A DNA stretch of 64,000 nucleotides from Methanomassiliicoccus sp. (GTDB taxonomy: Archaea > Thermoplasmatota > Thermoplasmata > Methanomassiliicoccales > Methanomassiliicoccaceae). The translations under genes and the position numbers were made by a program. Shown one piece after another: positions 51,051 to 60,196 of the stretch. The number at the start of each line of letters is the position of its first letter. Positions within the stretch are counted from its first letter, which is position 1. Below the pieces are notes generated by a model. That model was not told the origin of the DNA. It did no database searches and saw nothing but the letters and a program-made list of their open reading frames with translations. The DNA lies in the NCBI GenBank assembly GCA_018262895.1, contig JADFDJ010000005.1:1-64000 (forward strand), given 5' to 3'.

Positions 51051-52175
51051 TTGTCATCATCCATTTCCGAGGGGGACCCGACCGGGGATGTCCACGTCCA
51101 TAGGTATGTGGACGGGGACGAGAACAGGATCGTGCCCTTCCTGGAGCGGCACATGGGATGGCCATCCGTGGTCTCCTCCGTTCCCCACCTGGACCACTGG
51201 CGGTGGAAGTTCCTCGGCAACCCGCTGGGGTTCCACCTGGTTTGCGTTGCCGAGCGCAACGGTGAGATCATCTCGCACTCGGCATCGCTTCCAGCTCGCA
51301 TGAAGGTCGGTCAGGAGACGGTCATTGCATCTCAGGGCGTGGACCTGGTGACCGATCCCGCCTTCCGTGGTCATGGCCTTATCGGCCAGACGATGAAGTG
51401 CCGCAACAGGATCAAGGACGATCACTCTGTGGCGCTGGACTTCGGCTTTCCCAACCACGCGGCTTACCAGCTGAGCCTGGTGAAGCAAGGCTTCCAAGAT
51501 CTGAACATAACGATGCTACAGCACCGATTCATCGTCGACACCGAGCTGTTCTTCAGCAAGGTGCGCTTTGGCTCCATAAAAAGACTTGGCTACGGCTACA
51601 TGGAGGCTGTAAGGAGGTCCTTGAGCAGGCCCGTCGACCTGGGAGAGGGTGTCGTGGTGGAGGAGGCTACGAGCATCGGCGCGGATTTCGATCGCCTCTA
51701 TGAGAGGGCGAGCAGGGACTTCGACATGATGATGGTCAGGGACAGCGGCCACCTAGCATGGCGCTACGGGGACCCCCGCGCCGGCCGCTTCATCGTACGC
51801 ACCATCCGGTGCGACGGTCAGCTAGCTGGCTACATGGTGCATAAGGAGGAGGAACGGGATGGGACGCGCTTCCTGAACATCGTGGACTATCTCGTCGATC
51901 CCGATCTGCCTCATCTCCAATCCGGGCTCATTACCGATAGCATAGCCCTTGCCAAAGGCCTCAGGATCGAGACCATTCTCTGCTGCCTGCCTCAGGGCCA
52001 TCCCTATTCGAAGAGCCTCTATGAGGCCGGCTTCCGCTCCGAGGTGAGGTACACGGGAGAGCGCCCGATGAGCGTGATCGCCTTGGAAAGGAGCGGAGGA
52101 AACGATCTCATGGACACCTTGAGGATGGAGGACCTAAGGGCCCATATCATGCTAGGGGACACCGACTGGGTATGA
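51051..52175 (+). CDS. GNAT-family N-acetyltransferase (large, two-part)
   Basis: 374 residues. The N-terminal GNAT domain has VCVAERNGEIISHSASLP and VDLVTDPAFRGHGLIGQTMKCRNR (the acetyl-CoA-binding RGHGxxG motif, about residue 105). The second half, VVEEATSIGADFDRLYERA...WRYGDPRAGRFIVRTI, resembles a further acetyltransferase-like domain with DYLVDPD. Substrate unknown. The start is TTG at 51051; this is less certain than the rest. Confidence 0.78.
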   Translation: MSSSISEGDPTGDVHVHRYVDGDENRIVPFLERHMGWPSVVSSVPHLDHWRWKFLGNPLGFHLVCVAERNGEIISHSASLPARMKVGQETVIASQGVDLVTDPAFRGHGLIGQTMKCRNRIKDDHSVALDFGFPNHAAYQLSLVKQGFQDLNITMLQHRFIVDTELFFSKVRFGSIKRLGYGYMEAVRRSLSRPVDLGEGVVVEEATSIGADFDRLYERASRDFDMMMVRDSGHLAWRYGDPRAGRFIVRTIRCDGQLAGYMVHKEEERDGTRFLNIVDYLVDPDLPHLQSGLITDSIALAKGLRIETILCCLPQGHPYSKSLYEAGFRSEVRYTGERPMSVIALERSGGNDLMDTLRMEDLRAHIMLGDTDWV

Positions 52176-52239
52176 ACGGTAGATAATGTCCTAGATGATA
52201 TTATAAAGGAAAAAGAAGTGCCTACTAGAGGTATCTGGC

Positions 52240-53427
52240 GTGCTAGGCTTCGATTCAGTGGTGCTCGGGACCACAGGGGTCCTGTTCTTGGCTCTGGGGG
52301 TCTACGTACTCATAAAGAACCATCGCCAAAAATCCTCCCTATACTTCGCCATCGCCGCCTTCTCCCTCACAGCGATCACAGAGCTGGAGGTGATCATCGA
52401 GAACTTGTCCCAGGTCGACATCATAAACCTGGCCATCCGCCTGCACGCGCTGGCGAGCATGGTATGCTTCGGCACCATGCTGGCCCTGTCGTTGGAGCTG
52501 GACACGAGCATGGACGTCACCAGGAGGATGAACGGTCGGAAGGCCATAGTGATAGGCGTATCCATCGCCGGCGTGATCATCGCGTTGATGATGGACGGAA
52601 GGCCCAGCAGCTGGTCTGGTTTCAGCACTACCGGCGGTCTGAGCGTGATGGTCCTTATATCGTCCATCTCCCTTCTTGCCGGGACCTCGATAAAGAGCTA
52701 CTTCCAGGCAAGGGCCGCGTCCACCGACGAGACCTTCCGCTCCCATTGCATAATACTCTCTTTGGGTCTCCTGCTGACCCTGGCCGGGGTGGAATCGATA
52801 TACATGGGCCTGGGCCTTGGGGGCATGACAGCGGCATCGGCCATCTGCTTCCTGGCCACCGAAGGTGTCCTCATACACCTCGTGGTCGTCCACAAGCTCT
52901 TCCAGCTTCCGGACATGGATGGCCGGGGCATGCAGGTCGATGACAACATCATCGATCCCGCGCTCACCGGCTCCACCCTGCTTGTAGAGAGCAAGGACAG
53001 CAGGCCGGCGTACGAGATGTTCATTCAGGAGCTGGCCAAGGGCAGGGAGGGAATGATAGTGACCCGGACCCATCCCGACCAGGTGAAGGAAACATATGAT
53101 GTCGGCAGCTCCCGCACTTTGTGGCTCTGCAGCCAGCCGGGCGTGGACAGGGTGGACCCGCTCGGCCTGTCCATCCTTCAGAACATCCTCCTGGAGCACA
53201 TGAGGGACAAGAAGAACGGCGTCATACTGTTGGAGGGAGTGGAGTACCTGGTCTCGGAGAACAGCATCGACAAGGTGCTGCGCCTCATCTACACCCTCAG
53301 GGACGCTGCGGTCATATCCGGGGCGAAGCTCATAATGCCATTGGACACGAGCACGCTGTCGATCAAGGACCAAGCCCTCATCGAGAGGGAGTTCACGGTA
53401 ATGAGCGGTTACTCCGTTTCAGATTAG
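52240..53427 (+). CDS. 7TM protein with C-terminal DUF835 domain (first of a tandem pair)
   Basis: 395 residues. Seven hydrophobic segments fill the first about 210 residues (VVLGTTGVLFLALGVYVLI to SAICFLATEGVLIHLVVVHKLF). The soluble C-terminal part is a DUF835 domain: STLLVESKDSRPAYEMFIQELAKGREGMIVTRTHPDQVKETY..., LWLCSQPGVDRVDPLGLSILQNIL, and GVILLEGVEYLVSENSIDKVLRLIYTLRDAAVISGAKLIMPLD. The architecture suits a membrane sensor whose output domain is unknown. GTG start. Confidence 0.82.
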   Translation: MLGFDSVVLGTTGVLFLALGVYVLIKNHRQKSSLYFAIAAFSLTAITELEVIIENLSQVDIINLAIRLHALASMVCFGTMLALSLELDTSMDVTRRMNGRKAIVIGVSIAGVIIALMMDGRPSSWSGFSTTGGLSVMVLISSISLLAGTSIKSYFQARAASTDETFRSHCIILSLGLLLTLAGVESIYMGLGLGGMTAASAICFLATEGVLIHLVVVHKLFQLPDMDGRGMQVDDNIIDPALTGSTLLVESKDSRPAYEMFIQELAKGREGMIVTRTHPDQVKETYDVGSSRTLWLCSQPGVDRVDPLGLSILQNILLEHMRDKKNGVILLEGVEYLVSENSIDKVLRLIYTLRDAAVISGAKLIMPLDTSTLSIKDQALIEREFTVMSGYSVSD

Positions 53428-53478
53428 TGTCCTTACATGCGTTAATTTTTTTACATAGATGAATATCTTGACACGTTT

Positions 53479-54684
53479 ATGGTAGACCCAGCCTTAACCT
53501 ATTCACTGATGCCCCTATCGATAGGGCTCGTGTGTCTGTGTTTAGGCGTCTACGTTCTCACAAGGAGAGAAGACCAACGTATCTCCCAGGCGTTCATGAT
53601 CTCCATGTGCATGGTCCTCATGAACTGCGCTGCCCAGTTCTTGCTGGCCAATGCCCCTGACGTGCAGTCGGCCGCATCCTTCGGAAGGGTGATGTACTTC
53701 ACCGGCGTGCTCGTCTTCACCTCGTTCATGTACCTGGCCCTGGACCTGGTGTTCGATTCCAAAAAGAAGCGTATACTGGAGAAGAAGTACCACTCCATCG
53801 CGGTGATCTTCGCCATGGCATTGGCATCCGCCATCATCGCCGGTCCCTTCGAATCAGGTAACTTCGGCTACTGGCCCGAGCCCAGCTACAGTCTATTGGC
53901 ATGGCTGGTGATACTGGGGGTCCTGTCTGTGATACCCCTGGTGATGCTCATCGGCCTTTCCGAGAGGTCCGATGACAACATCACGCAGCAGAGGGCCTCC
54001 TTGGTCACGCTAGGGGTCATCGTTCCATTCCTTCTCGTCTGCTTTGATATGTTCATGGTCTGGTCAGGGATCGAGATCGTTCACCTCACCTCCCTGGGAA
54101 TGCTGTTGTCAGCTATCATATTCGCCTTCGAGATACGCTCCAATCCCCGCAGCCTATCCAAGCCTGTGGAGATGATCGTTGATAGCGAGCCAACGAAGGA
54201 GTTGAACATCAAGCTGGTCCCCGGACGCTGCGATCTGGTCAAGAGCAAGAAAGTGGACCTCTCGTACCGCATGTTCGTTTCGGAGATCGCTGCCGGCAAC
54301 AAGGGCCTGCTGATCACCAGGGTGCATCCTGATCAGATCCGGGAGAGGTACGGCCTCGTCAAGACCCCCATACTGTGGCTCTCTGGACAGCCGGGCCCCG
54401 ATCGCCTGGACCCAGCCTCGCTGTCCATCGTTCAGCACACCATGATCGACTTCCTGCAGAAGAGCCCCCAGTCCGTCATACTGCTGGATGGCCTGGAGTA
54501 CCTTGCCACGGAGAACCAGGTGGATAAGGTCCTGAGGCTCATCTACTCGGTCCATGATGCTGTTGTCATAACAGGCTCCAAGCTCATAGTGCCCATCGAT
54601 CCTAATATAATGACCACAAAGGACATGGCTTTCTTCGAGAGGGAGTTCTTTGTCATCGAGGATGTTACACCAAGGATCGAATGA
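53479..54684 (+). CDS. 7TM protein with C-terminal DUF835 domain (second of a tandem pair)
   Basis: 401 residues, a paralogue of the preceding protein with the same order: seven N-terminal membrane segments (LMPLSIGLVCLCLGVYVLT to MLLSAIIFAFEI) and a DUF835 domain (GLLITRVHPDQIRERYGLVKTPILWLSGQPGPDRLDPASLSIVQHTMI, then VILLDGLEYLATENQVDKVLRLIYSVHDAVVITGSKLIVPID). It has its own AT-rich promoter about 30 bases upstream. The two probably arose by duplication and may heterodimerise. Confidence 0.82.
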   Translation: MVDPALTYSLMPLSIGLVCLCLGVYVLTRREDQRISQAFMISMCMVLMNCAAQFLLANAPDVQSAASFGRVMYFTGVLVFTSFMYLALDLVFDSKKKRILEKKYHSIAVIFAMALASAIIAGPFESGNFGYWPEPSYSLLAWLVILGVLSVIPLVMLIGLSERSDDNITQQRASLVTLGVIVPFLLVCFDMFMVWSGIEIVHLTSLGMLLSAIIFAFEIRSNPRSLSKPVEMIVDSEPTKELNIKLVPGRCDLVKSKKVDLSYRMFVSEIAAGNKGLLITRVHPDQIRERYGLVKTPILWLSGQPGPDRLDPASLSIVQHTMIDFLQKSPQSVILLDGLEYLATENQVDKVLRLIYSVHDAVVITGSKLIVPIDPNIMTTKDMAFFEREFFVIEDVTPRIE

Positions 54685-55217
54685 TGCCTTGTTCCGGACC
54701 CGTCAGGCCTCCGATACCGTCATAGAAAGGGCCGGAAGGTCCGTTGCGGGCTCGGCCCTGACAATAATGCTCTGGTCGAAGGATTAACCGCGATAAGTGA
54801 GAGAAGGATCTCACAAGGCAGTAAAGAAGTCCGATGAGGCTCAGAACAATGAGGGGGCCGGGTCCGAGATTTGAACTCGAGTCTAGGGATCCACAGTCCC
54901 ACAGGATGCCAGGCTACCCCAACCCGGCCATAATGGCATCTCCTCAATGCCTTAATCTAATTAAATCTTTCTTTGATATTGTAAGGAGCGGCACCTTTTC
55001 GGGAGAGCATTGTGATGGTGAATATGACCAGGATGAGCAGGGAGCGAGTGTGGTGGCTCCTGACCATCGACAGATAACCCTATTGTGCCTACCTAAGATA
55101 CTTCCTTGGAGCATCAAGGGGGCATGTGGGCGACCATCCTGAGACAAAAGAACGGACCGGGTGTGCGATTCACTACATAACCGTTATAATTACCCCCCAT
55201 CTTCACACCTCGAAAAC
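54685..55217. other. Intergenic region containing tRNA-His
   Basis: Apart from the tRNA, no gene is supported. AGGGCCG and CGGCCCT near 54728-54764 can form a hairpin after the DUF835 gene. The rest, 54930-55217, holds the tRNA promoter and the argF promoter (GTTATAATT at about 55188). Confidence 0.5.
54856..54929 (-). tRNA. tRNA-His (anticodon GUG)
   Basis: The minus strand folds as a cloverleaf: acceptor GCCGGGT with ACCCGGC, anticodon stem GGGA/TCCC around loop CTGTGGA (anticodon GTG), and T arm TCGAG-TTCAAAT-CTCGG. The extra G before the acceptor (G-1, 54929) opposite discriminator C73 (54856) is specific to tRNA-His. The terminal CCA is not encoded and no intron is seen. Confidence 0.92.
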
Positions 55218-56129
55218 ATGAAGAAGGACCTAATCTCTTTGCTGGACGTACGGGACGATATCTTCGACCTCCTTTCCTTGGCCAGTGAGCTGAAGAACGA
55301 GAGACAGAGGAACGGCCGGCAACTTCAGGGTCAGACCCTGGCAATGATATTCGAGAAGTCGAGCACGCGTACCCGGGTGTCTTTCGAGACCGGGATGTTC
55401 CAGCTCGGAGGTAATACAATCTACCTCAGTCAGCATGATTCCCAGTTGGGGAGAGGGGAGACCGTGGCCGACACCGCCCGGGTCCTCAGCCGTTATGTGG
55501 ATGGCATCGTGTATCGTGCCTTCGAACATCAGAACATGTTGGACCTGGCCAAGCATTCCACGGTTCCCGTGATCAATGCCCTCGACAACCTTGAGCATCC
55601 CTGCCAGGTCATGGCCGACCTTCTCACCATAATGGAAAGGAAGAAGGTGCTGGAAGGACTGAAGCTGGCGTACATAGGCGACGGCAACAACGTGTGCAAC
55701 TCCCTGGCCTTGGGAGCTGCCCTAGTGGGGATGGACTTTGTAGCTGCCACCCCGAAGGAGTACAGCCCGAGCACCCCCATCATGGAGAAGGCGGTGTCTA
55801 TCGCCAGGACCAAGGGTCGCACCTCCGAGTGTGTCATCGACCCTAACGTAGCTGCAAGGGATGCAGATATCCTGTATACGGATACCTGGGTGTCCATGGG
55901 CCAGGAGCGTGAGGCCAAACGCAAGGAGGAGGTGATGAGGCCTTACCAGATCAACAAGGCCATTATGTCCCTCACAAAAAAGGACAGCCTGTTCATGCAT
56001 TGCCTACCAGCGCACCGCGGACACGAGGTGACCGATGAGGTTATAGATGGCAAGCACAGCGTGGTCTTCGACCAGGCAGAGAACAGGCTGCATGCCCAGA
56101 AGGCCATACTGATCAAGCTGATGGGCTGA
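55218..56129 (+). CDS. argF: Ornithine carbamoyltransferase
   Basis: Makes citrulline from ornithine and carbamoyl phosphate. MIFEKSSTRTRVSFETGMFQLGG contains the STRTR carbamoyl-phosphate loop, RGETVADTARVLSRYVDGIVYR, HPCQVMADLLT, the DTWVSMGQE ornithine motif and FMHCLPAHRGHEVTDEV (HCLP) are all present. About 303 residues from the ATG at 55218; the frame extends back to 55161 but GTTATAATT about 30 bases before 55218 marks a leaderless start. Overlaps the convergent recJ-like gene by 17 bases. Confidence 0.96.
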   Translation: MKKDLISLLDVRDDIFDLLSLASELKNERQRNGRQLQGQTLAMIFEKSSTRTRVSFETGMFQLGGNTIYLSQHDSQLGRGETVADTARVLSRYVDGIVYRAFEHQNMLDLAKHSTVPVINALDNLEHPCQVMADLLTIMERKKVLEGLKLAYIGDGNNVCNSLALGAALVGMDFVAATPKEYSPSTPIMEKAVSIARTKGRTSECVIDPNVAARDADILYTDTWVSMGQEREAKRKEEVMRPYQINKAIMSLTKKDSLFMHCLPAHRGHEVTDEVIDGKHSVVFDQAENRLHAQKAILIKLMG

Positions 56130-57714
56130 GCTGACCGTTGACCAGCCTATCGATGACGAGAAGGAACTCTTCTTCCTTCCCCTCAGGGATGGTTGCACCT
56201 GCGGCCACATTGTGGCCGCCCCCCGCCCCGCCCACAGAGGTGGAGGCCTCCCGCATCGCCGATGCCAGGTCCAATCCCATGGCGGTCAGGACCGGTGTCC
56301 CCCTGCCCGAGACCTTTATGGTGCAGGTGCCATCGCCGGATAGGGCAAAGCCGATGAGGGGGCGGTCCGCCGGAATCCCAGCGGTCCCGATGAGGATACC
56401 AGCGACCGTTCCCAATATGGTGTCCTCGATGCGGTCTCTCGCATTGAAGTAACGAACTGAGCTTAAGGCCGTTCCGCCCCTGGTGACGGTCATGGTGCCG
56501 AACTCCGGATCGCACCTTATCAGATCGATGGCCCTCCTCAAGCTCTGACGATGGTCCTCTTGCTGGCGTAAGGCCTCCTCCAGCCCCTTCCCCCGGTCCC
56601 CCAGGCAAACGGCCAACCCTACCTCGGGGCGATCATGACGGCCACAGGCGTTCAGCAACGTGGCGAACTCCTTGGCGTCCAGGACCGCCCTCATGGCCAG
56701 AGGAGGAACCCTTTCATCGGCCTTTCCTGCATCGTTCTCTGTGCTCGCCGTCAACCAGCCAGGCGGTGAACCGGGAAGGTCCGGAGACAGGGAATACACC
56801 TCACCAATAAGACGCCTCACCGTCGCCACGCCCTTTCCGGCTTCTATGATTCGCTCTACCACAGCGCTCACGACGCGCCTTTTCTCATCCCGGGTGAGCT
56901 GGCTCCAGGTCCTCAAGCTACCCCCGTCTACGATCTCCACGCCTGCTTTCCGCACCAGGTCTATGCACTCCATATGGTCCTCATCGTGAGCTGTCCGGTC
57001 CTCGTTGATAATGTCCACGATGGACATGCGCCGGCGGTGGGTGATGAACGGCAGCAGGGCGGGGTCGCTGGAATACTGCAGGAAGGCAGGAAGGGGCCTC
57101 GTCTCGCGGCCGAACAATCTAACGTCCTTCTCCGCTCTGATAAGTCCCAGGGCCACGGCATCGTCCAGGATGCTCCTGTTGTATCCGATCAGGCGTCCCT
57201 CTGCAGACTCCTGGAAGTCCCCCACCGCACCCACCACGGCCATCGCGGAGAGGTCCTGGTTCTGGGGGTTCATCTTCTTCGCCACCATGTACGTCACTCC
57301 TGAGGCCGAGACCTCTGTGGAGCCGTCTATGCGGAAGAGATGGGGGTTGACATGCCCCTCTCTGTAAAGAACCTCCTCCTTCAAAGGCTCAGGACGGTGG
57401 TGGTCGGTTATGATGCATCTGTCCTCGTCGAGCTTGGACAACATAGCACTGCCCAGGTCGACGAACCAGAAGGTGTCCGCAGGATGGGCATGAACTTTCT
57501 TTATAGCGGCCTCGTCCAGCTTCTTTACGAAGTGAACACTGTTCTCGATCCTCGCCCGCCGAAGGGAGACGGAGGCGATGGAGGAGGCGGTGATGCCATC
57601 GGCATCGATGTGGCCTATGATCAGGACGGACCCCGCCCGCTTCAACCTCTCCGCCGCGACCTCTCCGGACCGCTCGAAACCGTTAACATCCCTCATCATC
57701 CGCTCACCCTTCAT
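56113..57714 (-). CDS. RecJ-like DHH-family phosphoesterase/exonuclease
   Basis: 533 residues. VLIIGHIDADGITASSIA (DADG motif), TFWFVDLGS, CIITDHHRPEP (DHH) and AVVGAVGDFQES are the catalytic motifs of the DHH domain. The C-terminal DHHA1 domain ends in GGAGGGHNVAAGATIP (GGGH). This organisation matches archaeal RecJ/GAN proteins, some of which bind the GINS complex. Also possible is an nRNase-like activity. It overlaps the downstream exonuclease gene at its start by four bases. Confidence 0.88.
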   Translation of the reverse strand: MKGERMMRDVNGFERSGEVAAERLKRAGSVLIIGHIDADGITASSIASVSLRRARIENSVHFVKKLDEAAIKKVHAHPADTFWFVDLGSAMLSKLDEDRCIITDHHRPEPLKEEVLYREGHVNPHLFRIDGSTEVSASGVTYMVAKKMNPQNQDLSAMAVVGAVGDFQESAEGRLIGYNRSILDDAVALGLIRAEKDVRLFGRETRPLPAFLQYSSDPALLPFITHRRRMSIVDIINEDRTAHDEDHMECIDLVRKAGVEIVDGGSLRTWSQLTRDEKRRVVSAVVERIIEAGKGVATVRRLIGEVYSLSPDLPGSPPGWLTASTENDAGKADERVPPLAMRAVLDAKEFATLLNACGRHDRPEVGLAVCLGDRGKGLEEALRQQEDHRQSLRRAIDLIRCDPEFGTMTVTRGGTALSSVRYFNARDRIEDTILGTVAGILIGTAGIPADRPLIGFALSGDGTCTIKVSGRGTPVLTAMGLDLASAMREASTSVGGAGGGHNVAAGATIPEGKEEEFLLVIDRLVNGQLSPSA

Positions 57715-58517
57715 ACGTCAAGGTCCAGGGTCCTTTCCTGGAGGGTTGTGTACACATGCTCTGCGATGGGCTCGAGGTTCACGGTGTCCTCCTCGTTGTA
57801 CCTCTTCAACATCCTCAAGGCGTTCTCCCTGCCGGACCTCTCCCATGCCCGCCATAGGTAGACCGCTTCCTCCCCTGTCATGCACTCCACCTCCCTCGCC
57901 CTAGCGATGCCCATCTGCTTCTCCACCGTCTTCAGGCCTCCACGGAGGCCAACCCGGCGGCAGCCGTGAAGGAGGTCGAAGTGAGGCACACGGGGTAATG
58001 TCAGTGGGAAATGGTACTCCAGAATGGGAAGGTCGAAGGAGCTGCCGTTGAAGGTGACCAGCAACTTCACGCCTTCCAGCGCCTCTTTGACGCTGGCCGC
58101 GTTCAGGTCCTGCCCCCTCACGAGCGTACGCCCCCTGCCGTCCATGCGGTGGATGCCCACCACGGTGACGTTGGAGTACGCTGAGCGACCATCGGTCTCT
58201 ATGTCCAGAAAGGCCGTATCCGAACGGAACCTATCGTAAAGCCGCCAGTGCTCCACCGAAGGCAGGATCTTGCAGAAGTACTCTGTGTTCCCTTTATCAA
58301 GGAAGGTCTCTGCCCGCTCTATGTGCCTATCGAGGCCGGCCTTCCGCTCGGCCGATATGCCCTTGACCTTCCCCAAGGACATGAAGTCGTCCCAGGTGGA
58401 GACCCCGTTCTTCCACAGGTTCCTCTCCTTGCCGCGCCCAACCGATGGAAGTATCTGAAAGGTCCTCCTTATCACGACCCACCAACACTCGCCCGGGTTC
58501 ATACAATTTTCGGGCAC
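57711..58517 (-). CDS. Ribonuclease H-like 3'-5' exonuclease (YprB/RNase_H_2 type)
   Basis: 268 residues. The exonuclease domain has DTAFLDIETDGRS (first acidic pair), LLVTFNGSSFDLPILEYHF (second), HFDLLHGCRRVG and ALRMLKRYNEEDTVNLEPI (final Asp in YNEED). The N-terminal about 90 residues carry a helix-hairpin-helix-like stretch (FMSLGKVKGISAERKAGLDRHI). This is the YprB/uridine-binding-like family. Adjacent to the RecJ-like gene with a four-base overlap, so a joint role in nucleic-acid processing is likely. Start is GTG at 58517 or ATG at 58502. Confidence 0.82.
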   Translation of the reverse strand: MPENCMNPGECWWVVIRRTFQILPSVGRGKERNLWKNGVSTWDDFMSLGKVKGISAERKAGLDRHIERAETFLDKGNTEYFCKILPSVEHWRLYDRFRSDTAFLDIETDGRSAYSNVTVVGIHRMDGRGRTLVRGQDLNAASVKEALEGVKLLVTFNGSSFDLPILEYHFPLTLPRVPHFDLLHGCRRVGLRGGLKTVEKQMGIARAREVECMTGEEAVYLWRAWERSGRENALRMLKRYNEEDTVNLEPIAEHVYTTLQERTLDLDV

Positions 58518-58594
58518 CGGTCCGAAGATGGGCCGGAGGCCGGGAGTAATTTGAAATAGGGCGCTCTGCTTGGAAACGTACTACCATACAGCGG

Positions 58595-59326
58595 GTGGCT
58601 ATGGACGAGATAGAGGTATTCGACGGCGCACGAATAACATCGGACCTGTGCCTGCACCTTCCTGACGAGCGAACGGTGGTTGTGGCAGATCTACACCTGG
58701 GCTACGAATCGGCGCTGGAGGCTGAAGGGATCCACATTCCGCGGGTACAGACAAAGACCGTTAAGGAGGCCCTGGCCCGTTTGATCGAGAGATATGAAGC
58801 GGAGCGCGTGGTCCTACTGGGCGATGTGAAGCACGAGTTCTCCAGGAACCTGGGACAGGAGGTGAGGGACGTACGCTCGGTACTGGACAGCATCTCAGAA
58901 CTGGTAGACATCGTGATCGTGAAGGGCAACCATGATAATTTCATCGAGAACATCGTCTCCCGCATCCAGATACCGGTGGTTGACAAGTACTCCCTCGGCG
59001 GCATAACCTTCGTTCACGGGCACCAGCCCTGTGATTCCAGGCCTCTGACCATCGGGCATGAGCACCCCTCGGTGAAGATCGTGGACCGGGTGGGGGCCTA
59101 TATAAAGCTGCCCTGCCATGTTTTCCTGAGGGAAGAGAACGTCCTGGTGATACCGGCCTTCAGTCCCCTGGCCTCGGGAACGGACATCACGGGAGTTCAG
59201 CCGTCGGACTGCCTCTCCCCGATCCTGAGCAATGCTGACATCAACAACGGAGAGGTCTTTGCCTGCAGCGACATCGGCATACTGCCCCTAGGAAAGGTAT
59301 CATCGCTCGGCGATCTAAGGTTGTGA
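58595..59326 (+). CDS. Metallophosphoesterase (archaeal ICC/SbcD-like)
   Basis: 243 residues. TVVVADLHLGYESALEAEG (DxH), VVLLGDVKHEFS (GDxxH), IVKGNHDNFIENI (GNHD), ITFVHGHQPC and TIGHEHPSV (GHxH) supply the complete dinuclear metal site. Archaeal members often lie next to helicase genes; here it diverges from the exonuclease gene. An ATG at 58601, two codons inside, is an equally good start. Confidence 0.88.
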   Translation: MAMDEIEVFDGARITSDLCLHLPDERTVVVADLHLGYESALEAEGIHIPRVQTKTVKEALARLIERYEAERVVLLGDVKHEFSRNLGQEVRDVRSVLDSISELVDIVIVKGNHDNFIENIVSRIQIPVVDKYSLGGITFVHGHQPCDSRPLTIGHEHPSVKIVDRVGAYIKLPCHVFLREENVLVIPAFSPLASGTDITGVQPSDCLSPILSNADINNGEVFACSDIGILPLGKVSSLGDLRL

Positions 59327-59551
59327 TGCAGGAGGCCAAGAATTGAAAATAATATTACTTATATAGTATATATTTACTTACATTGAAAATTTTGATAAGA
59401 GGTTCGAAATCGTCTAAGCCAGCATGATAATATCAAATTAAATAGGGCTTAAAAGTTGGTTTCCTTTTGTTGACCTCGGGGCCATAAAAGACTATATAAT
59501 CATGCTGTATTACCAATGTAAATCTCAATTCCTATCATTGGAGGGAATCGT
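59327..59551 (+). promoter_or_regulatory. AT-rich promoter region of the corrinoid protein gene
   Basis: About 225 bases, far more AT-rich than the surroundings. ACTATATAATC near 59492 is the likely TATA box, giving a leader of about 30 bases with GGAGGG six bases before the TTG start. A direct repeat ATTGAAAAT occurs twice about 40 bases apart (from about 59343 and 59383). Confidence 0.5.
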
Positions 59552-60196
59552 TTGAACAACGAGATACTTGATAAGTTGGCGGATGTCGTTGTAAAGGGCA
59601 AGATCAAGGAAGCGAAGCCCCTTGCGGAGCAGGCTTTGGCGGCCGGGGTCGATCCCAAAGTGATAATCTTTGACAGTTTGAGCAAGGCCATGGGTTCGGT
59701 GGGGCAGAAGTACGAGACCAAGCAGTACTTCCTTCCCCAGGTTCTACTCGCTGCCCAGACCATGTATCAGGCCTTGGACGTGGTACTTCCCAAGATGAAG
59801 GTGGATACCAAGGCCAAGACCCCCGGCAAAGTGGTCCTGGCGGTCGTCGAGGGAGACGTGCATGACATCGGCAAGAACATCGTCAAGGCCATGCTGACAG
59901 GAGCAGGCCTCACCATTTTCGATATGGGCCGAGATGTGCCCGTAAAGAACATCATCGACAAGTGCAAGGCAGAGAGCGCCGAAGTGCTGGCCACCTCTAC
60001 CCTCATGACCCCAACCCTGGCAGTTATGAAGGAGATAGAGAAGGTTCTGAAGGAAGAGAACCTAAAGAGTAAGATAAAGACCATCATCGGCGGAGGGGCG
60101 ACCACAAAGGAGTTCGCGGACCAGATAGGCTGCGATGCCTGGGCGTACGATGCCGTCGAGGCCGTTCAGGTCGTGGACGCGTTGCTTGCCGAATAA
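59552..60196 (+). CDS. Methyltransferase corrinoid protein (MtbC/MttC/MtmC-like)
   Basis: Carries a cobamide cofactor and shuttles methyl groups from a substrate-specific methyltransferase to a CoM methyltransferase. The N-terminal four-helix cap (about residues 1-85) is followed by the B12-binding Rossmann domain with GDVHDIGKNIVKAML (DxHxxG, His ligand to Co), LATSTLMTPT (SxL) and IIGGGATTKEFA (GG). 214 residues, as usual. The start is TTG with GGAGGG six bases upstream. No cognate substrate methyltransferase (MtmB, MtbB, MttB, MtaB) is next to it, so the substrate is open. Confidence 0.92.
   Translation: MNNEILDKLADVVVKGKIKEAKPLAEQALAAGVDPKVIIFDSLSKAMGSVGQKYETKQYFLPQVLLAAQTMYQALDVVLPKMKVDTKAKTPGKVVLAVVEGDVHDIGKNIVKAMLTGAGLTIFDMGRDVPVKNIIDKCKAESAEVLATSTLMTPTLAVMKEIEKVLKEENLKSKIKTIIGGGATTKEFADQIGCDAWAYDAVEAVQVVDALLAE

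Noticed and set aside
52339-53373. 344-codon minus-strand frame opposite the first DUF835 gene
   Set aside because: Antisense shadow of a gene with clear membrane segments and domain; no start signal or homology.
54834-55142. 102-codon frame covering the tRNA
   Set aside because: It reads through tRNA-His in antisense and has no protein features.
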